Assembly: GCA_009731375.1 (NCBI GenBank)
Contig: BJOX01000048.1
Location: 1,045,146-1,109,145 of the forward strand
DNA length: 64,000 bases
Direction: 5' to 3'
DNA from: Paulinella micropora
Taxonomy: Eukaryota > Cercozoa > Imbricatea > Euglyphida
The notes under the pieces are model-generated. The model made no database searches. It had not been told where the DNA came from and worked only from the letters and a program-made list of their open reading frames with translations. Shown here piece by piece: positions 12,026 through 22,405 of this stretch. How positions within the stretch are numbered: the first letter of the stretch is position 1; each line of letters starts with the position of its first letter. The position numbers and the translations under genes were made by a program.

Positions 12026-13676
12026 ATGTGGAACGAAAACGACAGAAAATGTATCAAGCAACTGAACATAGCAGACACAGAGAAAAAAATATATAATGTG
12101 GTGTCTGAATTTTTCACGAGTGATGCGAAGCCGTCAAAGGCTTTTCATAACGCTATTTTGTTATTATTTAGTAAAACAACAACAGACGATGAAGCACTGA
12201 AAGCGATGCAAGTTATTTATTCAAAGTGTGCTATTATTTATCCGAATACAACTTCAAGGAGACAAAGATTAAGCGAAGTAAGAACAAAAGCAATAAAACC
12301 AAATCAAAGCAAGAAGGTTTATGAAACGAGTAATTGGACAAATATTTCAATATCAATGAAGACGAACGAATAAAAATAGCTGAGGGGTATAAAAAAGATG
12401 TCAAACAGAAAAAGGAGCAAAAAATTTCAGATTGTGCGGGAGGTAATGGGGAAAATGAACGAAATGATTTTAAGCAATGACCCTTATTTAAAGTTATTGG
12501 CTTTAATGTTAGCAATAGGGGCACGACCTGTTGAAATTTTTAGTAAAAATACCGTTATGAATTAATACCTGATAATCCTTCGTGGCTGAGAGTGGATATT
12601 GCTGTTGACATTCAAGACAACAAAAAAAATTAGTTTTGAGTTTTTGTGTCAGATTTTCATTTTTGTGACAGTTTTTCATTTTTGTGACAAAAATTCAAAT
12701 TTTCAAATTTAACGGTAACATTTCGCGAAAATTTACGATATTTTGCGGACGAATATAGCCGTTAATTTGAAAAATTCAAATTTTCACCCAAAATCAAAAT
12801 TCCAACCAAAACTGAAATTCCAACCAAAACAGAAAAATCAATTTTTTTTGCCAGTTGTCTTGAATGTCAACAGCAATAATTTAGCAAAAAAGAGAGAGGG
12901 ACAAAAAAAGAACTGGACTGAGAGACCTGTTGTTTTATTCACTCCTGAATTCGTAATTGAGAAAGTGGAAGCAATCAGATAAGAAACCACTTCAAGAAAA
13001 AGAAAGCAATAATAATCAACGAGGACGTGCAACTCGCGAAAGACAAAAACAACGAATCGAACAAACGAATTATAAAGGTTTTCCCGTGGCTGGCAGATTA
13101 CACACAGAGAAGCAGTATGTTAAGAAAATTATACTCGAGCCTTTCATATACAAATTTTGCTAACCCGAAAACAAGAAATTTCAACTCGTGGGTTTGTAAT
13201 GTGTTGGGACACGGCGATCTATTAAACGAGTTTTTCTTATGGTTGGGTGAATGTGGCAGACCCCGAGGAAATTAAGGCAGAAGGAATAAAAACAGAGTTG
13301 GAAGAACTACGAAGGAAATTAGACTTATATTTGAATATCGAAGGGGCCGAAAGTGAAAGCGAAAACGAGGACGACGACGGCAAATATAAACCCTTGGAGA
13401 AAAAAAGCAAGCAGTGAAGATAAGTTTGATTTATTAAATACAATTTGGAATGACTACGGGAGAAAAATAACGAATACAGAATTAAGGAAGTTTAGCGGGG
13501 TTGGGGCTGTAATTGTGAATGATTTTGTTAAGCAAAAGAAAACCGAAGCAAAACAACCCGAAGCAAAGCAACCCGAAGCAAAGCAAACTGAAGCAAAGCA
13601 ACCCGAAGCAAAGCAAACTGAAGCAAAGCAGACAGAGGCAACCACGACGGAGAAAAGAAATCCTGTTATAAGTTAG
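12026..13676 (+). pseudogene. tyrosine recombinase, left copy, frameshifted and interrupted
   Basis: Site-specific DNA recombinase of the lambda-integrase fold, probably the element's integration or resolution enzyme. The box-I arginine lies in AIGARPVEIF (near 12510). Box II appears as NVLGH followed by a region matching TSFSY in the better-preserved right copy, which supplies the catalytic tyrosine. Upstream is a helical core-binding region; downstream come an HTH-like segment (NTELRKFSGVGAVIVNDFV) and about six KQPEA/KQTEA repeats. The frame changes near 12350, 12400, 12560, 13000, 13230 and 13410. A 280-bp MITE-like insertion (12598-12877) splits the catalytic domain. I chose the start at MWNENDRKC; an upstream ATG at 11891 is possible but lies in the terminal palindrome. 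Confidence 0.7.
12598..12877. mobile_element. MITE-like foldback insertion in the left inverted repeat
   Basis: Perfect 24-bp ends: ATTGCTGTTGACATTCAAGA... inverted at 12854-12877, continuing into A8TT / AATTTTTTTT. The interior is A/T-rich, with direct CATTTTTGTGACA repeats and an inner inverted AATTCAAATTTT. The right outer repeat lacks it (GAGAGT directly followed by AATAATTTAGC), so it is a polymorphism between arms. No clear target duplication: GGAT precedes and AAT follows. It could instead be precise loss on the right. Confidence 0.7.
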
Positions 13677-14055
13677 TTGATAATAACGGGGTAAGCCAAC
13701 CAATAAGACGAAGCACACTGCTTAAAAAAAAAGAAAGACATTGTATAAAATCTCTTTGAATAATGGGGGTTTTTTTTTCTATTATTTGTTTCTGTTTTCT
13801 TTCTGTTTCTTTTTCTGATTAAAAACTTTTGAGAAATTTAATTAAATTTTTTGGTGTGTTGAAAAACACATAAATATTTTAGTGTGTTGAAAAACACACA
13901 TTAGACGGCGGACGAAGACGCGGAAACTTCCATCGGCGAGGGTAGGGGATTGCTGGGGGGAATTGCTTAGACAACTCTGGTTAAAGCATCGTCAAATAAT
14001 ACACCACTCGTAATAAGTTGATAAACTTGTCTATATTGTTGTTCGCCAAATCTTG
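13677..14055. other. intergenic region of the outer inverted repeat
   Basis: No gene seen. A direct repeat of GTGTTGAAAAACACA-type hairpins occurs at 13855-13870 and 13880-13900 (GTGTT-GAAA-AACAC), downstream of the recombinase. Confidence 0.5.
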
Positions 14056-14385
14056 CTATTTTTCGGTGTCCGCCTTTTTGGTCTCCGTTGTTATTTGCTC
14101 TTGTTTGAGTTCCAAAGTCCTGACGAAATCAATGTCTTCTGTAATTTCTTTTGCTTCTCGTAATTTCTGCCGTAGTGCTTTAACCTCTTGTTCTTTTTTC
14201 GTTCTCGCTTTGGTCAAAGAAATAATTCGGTGGGACAAGGCTTTAATTTCCCCCTCGGTCTTGTCAAGTGAAGCCCGTATTTCATCCACATTATTGCTTA
14301 ATTTTTTCCGCCGTGTAATTCGCCTTTCTACATCGGCATCTGTCTCGGGGGCACTTCTTGAGACAATACTGCGGGTTTCGCTCAT
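14056..14385 (-). CDS. coiled-coil protein of outer inverted repeat, left copy
   Basis: About 110 residues from MSETRSIVSRS, strongly helical and charged, with heptad-like runs (ISLTKARTKKEQEVKALRQK). It is probably an oligomerising or structural accessory protein; I do not recognise a family. The open frame extends upstream to 14532, but MSETRS is the first well-placed ATG before the conserved charged region. An intact second copy lies at 41413-41742. It is transcribed convergently with the recombinase and in the same direction as the GIY-YIG fragment upstream. Confidence 0.6.
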   Translation of the reverse strand: MSETRSIVSRSAPETDADVERRITRRKKLSNNVDEIRASLDKTEGEIKALSHRIISLTKARTKKEQEVKALRQKLREAKEITEDIDFVRTLELKQEQITTETKKADTEK

Positions 14386-14552
14386 AGTGCGTGTTTTAGT
14401 CTTCTTTTTGCTTTTTGCTTTGGACAAAAGGACGACGGAAGCACCTTTGACAAAAATTGGTGGCGCGGGTTTCGGCCAAAATTGGTGTATCGGTAAAAGT
14501 GCTAACGAAAAAAAATAGTTGCTAGGGCTCACGAAAAAAAGTGGTCTGTGGG

Positions 14553-14817
14553 TTATGAAGGCTGTGGCGGTGTGAGTTCGTTGTTAATTTGTCGTTTTTT
14601 CTGTTGTCGTCGTTCTCGCTGTCTTTGGTTAACTCTATCTTCATTGGCTTCATAAAATTGCTTTCGTTGTTGTTGTATTGCTTCTTTATTGTCCTCGCGA
14701 TATTCCTTTATTTTATCTTTATTATCTTCATAATATCCTTTCATTCGTTGCTGTAATCTTTCTTTATTATCTTCATAATGTTGCTTTCTTTGTTGCTGGA
14801 TTGCTTCTTTATCATCA
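14553..14817 (-). pseudogene. GIY-YIG gene, 3' fragment in left repeat (holds the empty insertion site)
   Basis: Encodes only the repetitive C-terminal tail (EDNKERLQQR, EDNKDKIKEYRED, EDNKEAIQQQ) and the end NELTPPQPS. The nuclease domain is missing because the inverted repeat stops at 14817. Its GATAAA at 14712-14717 is undivided. The same position in the right arm carries the 19-kb inner element, which makes this the pre-insertion allele. Confidence 0.8.
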
Positions 14818-15333
14818 GGCCATTATACACAATAACAAATTCAGAAAGTGGTAAGCCGATAATATATACGATTTCCAAGTCTCACTATGACGGACTACAT
14901 AGAACGATAAATGAACAAGCAAAACAGAATATGAAAAAGAAAATTTCTGTTAATGAATTGGAAAAAACGAAAAAAAGAACTTAAACAATTAAGGGGGAAA
15001 TTAAAACAAGCCACGACGACTATAAAGCAACTTCAAGAAAATAACCGCCAATGGAAATCAAAATATAAAACATTATTACACCAGAAAGAAAGGAAACCGA
15101 AGAAAGAAGAACCACACTTCAACATAGTTGAAGATGCGACCTTTGGTCAGCAAAGCGAACCAGAAGAAGAACAAGACGAAGAAGAACAAGAGGACAACGA
15201 AGGCCAACCAGAAAAAGAACTAGAAGGAAAAACACGAGAAAAAAAGTTTGTAGTAGGAGAACCAACTCCAAACATAGAAGAAAACGAACCCGGACTATAT
15301 AATTATTCGTTGTGGTATTCTTTAAACGAATAA
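14818..15333 (+). pseudogene. coiled-coil gene, inverted 3' copy
   Basis: Duplicate of the 3' half of the gene at 16123-17027, lacking its N-terminal ~130 residues. It encodes the NELEKTKKELKQLRGKLKQA coiled coil (after a frame change at an A-rich run near 14965) and the acidic C-terminus ending NYSLWYSLNE. Confidence 0.7.
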
Positions 15334-15475
15334 GAAGACAACACACACACGACAAACTCCATAATCGGATCGGTATCCATACTATATATAATATTTTTTT
15401 TCTTTAACTTTGGAATATATTATTGACTTCAAGGTAGTTGAAGATGCGACCTTCGGTCAGCAAGGCGGGCTTATT

Positions 15476-15699
15476 TAACTATTAAATAAAAATTCTTTGA
15501 TTTCCTTTATATGTGCTTTAATTTCGTCATGGTTATTTATAACCCACCAAGCCCCGCTTTTATGTGCTTCTTCTAAATGACTATATAGCAAATCCAAGGC
15601 GGGCGAAGCAAGGGCGGGCGGGTTGTCTCCTTCGTATAATTCTTTAACCGCTTCATATAAATAATATATTTCTCCAATTAAGAGCCTACGAAAAGCCAC
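15476..15699 (-). pseudogene. small helical ORF fragment at palindrome centre
   Basis: About 74 codons (LIGEIYYLYEAVKELYEGD ... EIKEFLFNS) open on the minus strand. The frame continues upstream to about 15763 without an ATG, so the 5' end seems lost at the palindrome centre. The mirror copy (15769-15982, plus strand) is frameshifted by an indel. The family is unknown. Confidence 0.45.
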
Positions 15700-16122
15700 C
15701 CAAACGGGACGAGTTTTAGCAATAGCGGGCGGGGTTCTCTTTGTGTCAATGAAGGTTAAATTTTAAAAGTAGGCTCTTAATTGGAGAAATATATTATTAT
15801 ATGAAGCGGTTAAAGAACATATGAAGGAGACAACCCGCCCGCCCTTGCTTCGCCCGCCTTGGATTTGCTATATAGTCATTTAGAAGAAGCACATAAAAGC
15901 GGGGCTTGGTGGGTTATAAATAACCATGACGAAATTAAAGCACATATAAAGGAAATCAAAGAATTTTTATTTAATAGTTAAATAAGCCCGCCTTGCTGAC
16001 CGAAGGTCGCATCTTCAACTACCTTGAAGTCAATAATATATTCCAAAGTTAAAGAAAAAAAATATTATATATAGTATGGATACCGATCCGATTATGGAGT
16101 TTGTCGTGTGTGTGTTGTCTTC

Positions 16123-17027
16123 TTATTCGTTTAAAGAATACCACAACGAATAATTATATAGTCCGGGTTCGTTTTCTTCTATGTTTGGAGTTGGTTCTCC
16201 TACTACAAACTTTTTTTCTCGTGTTTTTCCTTCTAGTTCTTTTTCTGGTTGGCCTTCGTTGTCCTCTTGTTCTTCTTCGTCTTGTTCTTCTTCTGGTTCG
16301 CTTTGCTGACCAAAGGTCGCATCTTCAACTATGTTGAAGTGTGGTTCTTCTTTCTTCGGTTTCCTTTCTTTCTGGTGTAATAATGTTTTATATTTTGATT
16401 TCCATTGGCGGTTATTTTCTTGAAGTTGCTTTATAGTCGTCGTGGCTTGTTTTAATTTCCCCCTTAATTGTTTAAGTTCTTTTTTTCGTTTTTTCCAATT
16501 CATTAACAGAAATTTTCTTTTTCATATTCTGTTTTGCTTGTTCATTTATCGTTCTATGTAGTCCGTCATAGTGAGACTTGGAAATCGTATATATTATCGG
16601 CTTACCACTTTCTGAATTTGTTATTGTGTATAATGGCCCGCTGTTTCCTTCGCCTTGGAGAATTCTTTTCTAACTGGAAGCAACCAAGCCGTTTTTTACT
16701 TCGTCCGCTAAAATTGACAAACATTTTTGTGATTGATATCATTCCGTTTAATTTTTCCTTAAGTATCGGTTTCGTGTCCGCTGGCTTTGGTTCTGATTTT
16801 TCCACGTATTCAATAGCATTCTTATAAGCATCGTCCCCGTGTTGTCCATTAATACACGACGGACAAAGGTTATATGTCCCGTTGTTGCTATTATAACGAA
16901 GGCCTTTCTTTAGTTTTTCCTTCGTATAGATTTCAAAAAATTCCGGTAAGTTCATTCCTGTTTCGTCGTCTCCGCGACGCTCTTTGAGTTGTGGGTTATA
17001 TTGTTGTAAAAAAGAAGGCTTAACCAT
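16123..17027 (-). pseudogene. coiled-coil protein with acidic tail (outer core), frameshifted
   Basis: Starts MVKPSFLQQYN at 17027, overlapping the stop of the upstream AT-hook gene by 8 nt, which suggests co-expression. The N-terminal ~120 residues contain a CPSC pair (CPSCINGQHGDD) that could bind a metal. A frame change near 16660 leads to GPLYTITNSESGKPIIYTIS. Another near 16500 leads into a coiled coil (KELKQLRGKLKQATTTIKQL) and an E/Q/D-rich tail. About 300 residues in all. I do not recognise the family. The 3' part is duplicated at 14818-15333. Confidence 0.55.
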
Positions 17028-17497
17028 TAAATTTATACTGGGGAGACCATGAAGGCCCGTGAAGTCTCATGATATAATTTTTAACTTCTTCCATGTTGAT
17101 TTCTTTGAAAATTCTGTTTATCGTTTCAAGTTCCTGAAGTGAGAAATTATCAAGTTTTTCATTTAGTGTTGTTTTAATTTGGTTTGTTTTGGCTTTCTTT
17201 TTTTGGATATAATTTGGCTTACCATACCGCCCGCTTTTTCCTGTCAATAACCTGCTCATATGTGGTAGTATGACGATAGTATAATATTTTACCTTCTTTT
17301 GTTTTACGGGGAACATATGCGTGATAATATGAAACTCCGTTTTTTACTTCGGTTTTAAACGGGAGTGGGGCTTCAAGGCCTTTATTAATGATACCATTTG
17401 GGCGACCACGTTTTTTATGCTCGGGGGCGTTATGCTCGGGGGCGGTGCTGTTGGTGGTGCCGTTGGTGGTGCTGTCGGGTTTGTTGTCGTCAGTCAT
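17020..17497 (-). pseudogene. AT-hook DNA-binding protein, one frameshift
   Basis: About 155 residues starting MTDDNKPDST. Residues about 28-34 read KKRGRPNG, an AT-hook core (RGRP) that binds the minor groove of A/T-rich DNA. A short domain follows (VKNGVSYYHAYVPRKTKEGK ... YYRHTTTYEQ) that resembles small integrase/AP2-type DNA-binding folds. A single-base frame change near 17235 separates this from a C-terminal helical part (LQELETINRIFKEINMEEVK). It is divergently arranged with the primase-helicase across a ~145-bp A/T-rich gap, so it may regulate that gene or mark the origin. Confidence 0.55.
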
Positions 17498-17642
17498 GTT
17501 ATATTATATTATATATATTTCTATATAAATTAATTATTTAAATCAATATTCAAATTATCATTTAAAATAATTGTTAAAGGTATGTATATCAATTAATTAT
17601 TTATTTTTTAATAAAGTATATTCACATAGATATTAAAAAAAG
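17498..17642. promoter_or_regulatory. divergent A/T-rich intergenic region
   Basis: 145 bp of very A/T-rich DNA between the divergent AT-hook and primase-helicase genes, with TATATTATATATA-like runs at 17500-17520 and TTAATTATTTAAATCAATA-like inverted motifs. It probably holds both promoters. No defined box can be assigned. Confidence 0.4.
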
Positions 17643-20600
17643 ATGGGTGATGGTGCGACCGACGGGGCGGGGCGAGACGGCCCCCCTGTATATATTCCTG
17701 TATATGGTGGGGACGATAAAAAACTCGACAAAAAATCAAAATTGAAACGAACTCACATAAAATTTTATGCGGGATTAGAAACAACCACGGACAACTTCAA
17801 AGAATACACGGCCGGCGAGTTATATGATTACCTGACGGCCCGAAATAATCCTGTAGGCTATGAAGGACTGGCGGGGGTGTGAAGTTTTATGTGAATTTGG
17901 AAAGAGACTTCAAAACGAAAAAAGAAATGATGACGGCCCGCGCGGAATTATTAGAAAAATGTAAAAAGGGCTTTATGCGGGTAGCGAAATGTAAAATGTC
18001 CGATATTGCTATTATGGACGGGTCCAGAAAGAAAAACACAAAATGGAGATTGTCCTTTCATATGGTTGATAATAGCGGGACCATATACGAGGACGGAATG
18101 ACGATTAAAAAAATCATTGAAAACGATAAAGAGTTTTTATGCGATATGGGTGTCTATAAGAACCACGACCGCCGTCAGTTGTTTAGACTACCTTTATTTA
18201 GCAAGGAGGGGGAAACAATATCATTTATTAGAATTGATAAACCATTGACCCGCGATAATTTTCACGAGTGTCTCGTGTCTCATATTGGAACTTATGAAGT
18301 CAGCGAAATAAAGCGGTATGAGGGCCATAATGATATTAATGACGATAACATAAGCCGTGCCTTAGGTGCTTTAAAGCAATTTCTCCCGAAAATAGCAGAG
18401 AACAATGGAATTCAAAAAGTTGAAACGAACAGCGAGGGACAAATATTTATAAACTTAAAGAGATGTAAGCCTTTATTTTGTTTTACTCATAAAAGAACAC
18501 ACACGGCAGACAATACCGATTATATATTAATAAATCCGGATGTGACAATGTTTTATTCGTGTTGGAAGCCACCGAAAGGGCGTTTGGTCCCGTTGTTTGT
18601 ATTGTCAAAGGCGAAAAAACAAAAAGACATAATAAACTGACGGAGAAAAAGGACAGACTGCTAAACGAGATAATACAAGACTTTAAAGAAACAGCAGAAA
18701 CCAAGACAACACGGGCGAAGTGGTGCGGGGTGGATGACATTATTATGGACACGATGAACACTGACCAGAAAAATGTATTAATCGGAATACGGTCAAACCT
18801 TGGAACTGGCAAAAGTGTGGCCGTTATGGACATAATAAAGGCACATATAGAAAAGTATTCAGAAGGAAGGATATTAGTTATAACAATGAGGCAGGCACTG
18901 GCTCGGCAGACTGAAAAAGATTTTGAAGAACTTGATTTCTTTTGTTATCCCAACAAAGAACATAAGGAATTCATAACTGAAAATAGGGTTATATGTCAAT
19001 TAGATAGCCTTCAACATATACGATGGGGGGCAGATAAACCGACACTGGTTATTATTGATGAAGCCGATCAGGCAATAAGACATTTAAATGCGGAAACTTA
19101 CAAAAACAATCTGTGTGCTCATAGAAATTATGCGACACTTAGAATGATGATTAAGGGAAGCGGAAAAATCATTTGTTTAAGTGCGAACCTAAAACAACGA
19201 GATATAAAGAAATGGCAGAATATGTGCGCGGACGAAACAGAAACACAAATTATTGTAAATGACAGCCGGGAATTTCATAAACCACAGGTCATTAAAATGG
19301 CAATAAACGATACACAAATTTTACAAGATGCGGGGCGGAAGTTGGACGACGGGAAACGTGTTTATTTGGCTTCTAATCATAACAGAACTAGTATTAAGAA
19401 AATGTATGACTATTTACTCAAAGGGCGAAATATCAAAGGCTTGTTAATTACTACCGAAACATTAACAGAGGAACCCGTGAAAAGGGCGATAGAAAATATA
19501 AATGCGGAATGGCAGAAATATGACTTAATATGTGCTTCTCCGTGTATTCAAAGCGGTATTAATTGCACCAAGACTGAATATTATGACAATGTTTATGGCT
19601 TGTTTTCAAATGGTAGCAACTCAAGCGGGGATGCGTGTCAAATGCTCCGACGTGTGCGATATCCAAAAGATAGCGAAATATTCGTTAATATTACAATGCG
19701 AGGCGGAAATCGTCCAACAAATCCAAAAGACATATTACAACGTATGGGGAACGACCGCGAAAATATCATTCAAGGAATGCGGGATCGGTGTATGGATTAC
19801 GACTTAAGCGACACAGGAATGCCTACATTTTATAATCACCCGTATCCAAAGTTAATTTCCGAACTAGAAGCGGAAGATAATGCGGAAAGGAACGAATACA
19901 CATATAATTTCATTAAAGAACAGATGACATACGGGAACAATGTCATTCAAGTATTACCAGAGGACCAAAACGAATAAAAGCAGTTAATAAAGAATTACAA
20001 ATTGTATCTAATGAAGTAGACGAAAAAGATGCTATTGAATTAAAAAAATGCCCCCGAAATAACGACGGATGAAATGGAAAAAAATAGGGAAAAAATGAAA
20101 TCTAATAAGCAAGAAATTGAACGAACAGATATAATTAAATCGAAGAAGTATTGGATTAAACGAAAATTTAAATTAAGTAAATATCCAAATAATGCGGGGT
20201 GGTATTTGAATTATAGCAACGAACGGCTTATTAATCAATAGAAATTTATCACGGTTTTATAAAGAACCTGAATTTAGTATTGAAAAAGGCTTGGAGAAAT
20301 TAAAAGAAAAAGAAATAAAGAGAGTGTGACCAAGCAATAAAAGAGGTTGATGAAGAAAACGGAAAAATAAACATAGACCCCAAAAAATGGGTGTTTAAAA
20401 CAATGTCTAATAAATACAACTACGAGAAACAGAAGTTATTATGCGGGATATTTAGCGATACGGGATATAAATCATTTCACGACCGCGACACGATACTGAA
20501 CCGCACAGAACTATTAAATAACTTGTCAAAAATACATTTAAACTATATGAGCAATCCAGAGCACATTGTCAAAGTGTTGAATAAGAAGAAGGAGAAAATG

Positions 20601-20886
20601 GCGAATTTATCAAAACTCAATCCAAATGAACCTTCATTTTTGAAAAAAAGGTTAAATTTCATAAATGGAAGTTAAAAGACACTTACGGCGTGGCAATAGT
20701 GGCAACGAATAAAAAACAAAATCATTATTATCTAAATACGCCAGTTGATGCGATATTTCAAGGGTTGAAAATGACGAATTTATCCCCGTTTTAGGAGCAA
20801 AGGCACCACAGGAGGAAGTTGTTGAAGAAGAAAATAAATTAAGTACGAGTGAAAAGATAGAAGTAATAATTAAAAAGACGAAATAG
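17643..20886 (+). pseudogene. primase-helicase: AEP primase fused to herpes-ori-bp-like SF2 helicase, frameshifted
   Basis: Probable replication initiator of the outer element, about 1,050 residues if read through. The N-terminal part carries archaeo-eukaryotic-primase features: KWRLSFHMV near 18045, the VYKNHDRRQLFRLPLFSK block near 18155-18210, and a C..H..H....C metal-binding-like segment (CFTHKRTHTADN ... FYSCW, 18480-18570). The helicase part has Walker A SNLGTGKS (18795), motif Ia-like VITMRQALARQ, Walker B LVIIDEADQ (19047) and motif III-like LSANL (19180), as in the herpesvirus origin-binding helicase family. The C-terminal region continues to KIEVIIKKTK at 20886. Frames break near 17880, 18600, 19980, 20050, 20240, 20330, 20660 and 20790. 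The similarity is to domain families; exact orthology is unknown. Confidence 0.75.
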
Positions 20887-20924
20887 GAGGAGAAAAAAGT
20901 ATTTTTTTTGAAGAAAGGGGAATG

Positions 20925-21054
20925 AGGGGTCATCTGGGATTTTTTTTTTAGGAATATAATTTCCCAGAAGACCCCGATTTTTTTTAAGGTATGGGAATGA
21001 GGGGCCAACTGGGATTTTTTTTTAAGGAATATAATTTCCCAGAAGACCCCGATT
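20925..21054. repeat. two tandem stem-loop units after the primase-helicase
   Basis: A ~71-bp unit occurs twice. Each pairs GGGGTC-CTGGGA (20928 region; GGGGCC-CTGGGA in unit 2) with TCCCAG-GACCCC around a T-rich/AATATAA loop. It could be a transcript 3'-end signal or part of a replication origin. Confidence 0.75.
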
Positions 21055-21145
21055 TTTCTCTGAAGGAAGAAAACAAAAAGGTGTAAAAAGGGCTACTATG
21101 TGGGATTGGATAATAAAATCCCGTTTACCACACCCGAAGGGTAAG

Positions 21146-21270
21146 ATGCCTTTTACTTCTCACTTACTTCTGCTTAACTTCTGCTTAACTGACACTGCTT
21201 AACTAATCCTTCTTACTTCTCGCTTACTTCTCACTTACTTCAGTTTTACTTACTTCAGTTTTACTTACTT
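21146..21270. repeat. iteron-like TTACTTC/TTAACTTC array
   Basis: At least ten direct, spaced copies of an ACTTC core (ACTTCTCACTTACTTCTGCT..., CAGTTTTACTTACTTCAG). Short direct repeats beside a replication-initiator helicase are typical of origins. That role is inference. Confidence 0.5.
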
Positions 21271-21378
21271 CATTCTTTTAAAATCGGTTTCATTTATTGT
21301 ATAACAATGCGAAATTGACCACTGAAGAAATGATTAATAAGATCATTTCATACACGGAAAAGAAAAATAAGAATAAGA

Positions 21379-21606
21379 ATGACCGACATTATTGAACGAC
21401 TGCCAACAGACTTAAAGGAACACATTAAAGGCTTTGTTTATGGTGATATTTTTTACAGCACCTCCAATTTATGAATTAACTGCGGGCTATATCTTTGTTT
21501 TGTATATGAAGACATTTATTATATATATGACACGGGGCTATTACATATGATTGATAATTTTTGCGGTAAATCGTGCTTAAAAGAATATATTATTGAAGAC
21601 CCTTAA
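21379..21606 (+). pseudogene. small protein with F-box-like start, one frame change
   Basis: Begins MTDIIERLPTDLKEHIKGFV. LP-x-(D/E)-L...I resembles the beginning of F-box motifs found in large DNA viruses, but the match is short. The frame changes near 21470 to NCGLYLCFVYEDIYYIYDTG ... EYIIEDP. About 75 residues. It lies between the candidate origin and the GIY-YIG gene. Confidence 0.4.
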
Positions 21607-21645
21607 TTATATCTTAAACAATAGAATATTATAGAATAAAATAGA

Positions 21646-22082
21646 ATGACAACACCGATTACAGCAAGGCCAGAATATATATAATCCGATCGCCACACAC
21701 TGAGAAAATATATGTTGGAGCAACTACACAGCAACTGAGCAAACGACTATCAAAACATAAGCAAGATTTCAAACTATGGACAAACGGGAAAATTCGTTAT
21801 ATTTCTTCTTTTGAAATTCTGCAAGCGGGTAATGCTTACATCGAACTTTTGAAAGAATGCCCGAGCTTAAATAAGAAACAATGAGCCAAATATGAAGGTG
21901 AAGCAATCCGCGATACTGCTAATTGTTGTAATAAGGTAATACCCGATAGAACAAAAAGAGAATATCGCGACGACCGTGATGATAAAGAAGCAATCCAGCA
22001 ACAAAGAAAGCAACATTATGAAGATAATAAAGAAAGATTACAGCAACGAATGAAAGGATATTATGAAGATAATAAAGATAAA
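21646..22082 (+). pseudogene. GIY-YIG endonuclease, 5' part, split by the inner element (3' part 41081-41245)
   Basis: Nuclease domain: IYIIRSPHTEKIYVGATT matches the GIY...YIG core, followed by RLSKHKQDFK and KYEGEAIRD, the glutamate-containing motif. Then come EDNK/QQQRKQ tandem repeats as in giant-virus GIY-YIG proteins. One in-frame TGA (near 21881) replaces a residue before KYEGE, and the start needs a frame change near 21675. At 22083 the coding sequence is cut by the 19-kb inner element. It resumes at 41081 and ends at the stop at 41243-41245 (LTPPQPS). The gene straddles the border of the outer right inverted repeat (21971). Confidence 0.8.
22077..22082. other. target-site duplication GATAAA, left copy
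   Basis: Identical to 41081-41086 on the other side of the inner element. The undivided site is visible inverted at 14712-14717. Confidence 0.9.
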
Positions 22083-22239
22083 AGTAGTATAGGGTCGCAC
22101 TTCATCACACTTTTTCAGTGCAGTTTCTCTAGAGAAACCACACTAAGAGCCGTTATTTAGTTATTAGGCTACCTATTTATAACTAATATAGACAAACAAA
22201 AGAAAGAAAAACGGCTACCTGTAAATAATTATTATTAAA
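22083..22239 (+). repeat. inner element left terminal inverted repeat
   Basis: About 157 bp matching 40924-41080 inverted, with roughly a dozen differences. It holds the hairpin CACT-ttttc-AGTG and the perfect 16-bp palindrome GTTTCTCTAGAGAAAC, likely integrase or replication-protein sites. Confidence 0.9.
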
Positions 22240-22385
22240 TTACCTTTTTGAAGTCTTCTCCAGTATTCTCACCCTACCACACACAACAAGTATGGTAGAT
22301 AAAATTCCTTTACAAACAAGAGGGCTTTCGCCCAATTTTTTAAATTGAATGCGCACTAGTTTATACTCCTATACGCAAAAGGAGT

Positions 22386-22403
22386 TAGTAGTAAAAACTA
22401 CTA
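22386..22403 (-). terminator. 3' stem-loop of the coiled-coil gene
   Basis: TAGTAGT-aaaa-ACTACTA, perfect 7-bp stem, 3 nt beyond the stop codon at 22406. Confidence 0.7.
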
Positions 22404-22405
22404 TT

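Larger units (their letters stand above)
11490..14817 (+). repeat. outer element, left terminal inverted repeat (~3.3 kb)
   Basis: Reads as the reverse complement of 41081-44038 continued into 21971-22082, with few differences apart from a ~280-bp insertion at 12594-12877. It contains the tyrosine recombinase, a coiled-coil gene and the 3' part of the GIY-YIG gene with the uninterrupted inner-element target (14712-14717). It ends exactly where the internal inverted duplication begins (14818). Confidence 0.9.
14818..16638. repeat. internal inverted duplication, ~870-bp arms
   Basis: Arm 14818-15689 is the reverse complement of 15769-16638, with a 79-bp spacer. It copies the 3' half of the coiled-coil gene that is complete on the right (16123-17027) plus a downstream fragment. 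The left arm starts exactly at the inner border of the outer terminal repeat. A small indel distinguishes the arms at about 15815. It is either a genuine fold-back rearrangement or an assembly artefact. Confidence 0.85.

Noticed and set aside
13454-13718. Cysteine-rich ORFs opposite the recombinase tail
   Set aside because: Antisense of the KQPEA/KQTEA repeats; the periodic C/F pattern comes from the repeat.
14018-14518. Plus-strand ORF of 166 codons rich in Ser/Leu (mirror at 41280-41780)
   Set aside because: It is the antisense shadow of the charged coiled-coil gene; the minus-strand protein has the more natural composition.
15119-15355. Hydrophobic ORF MSCVCCLLIRLKN and its mirror at 16101-16337
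   Set aside because: Antisense shadow of the acidic tail of the coiled-coil gene (E/Q/D codons read as L/V/F), not a membrane protein.
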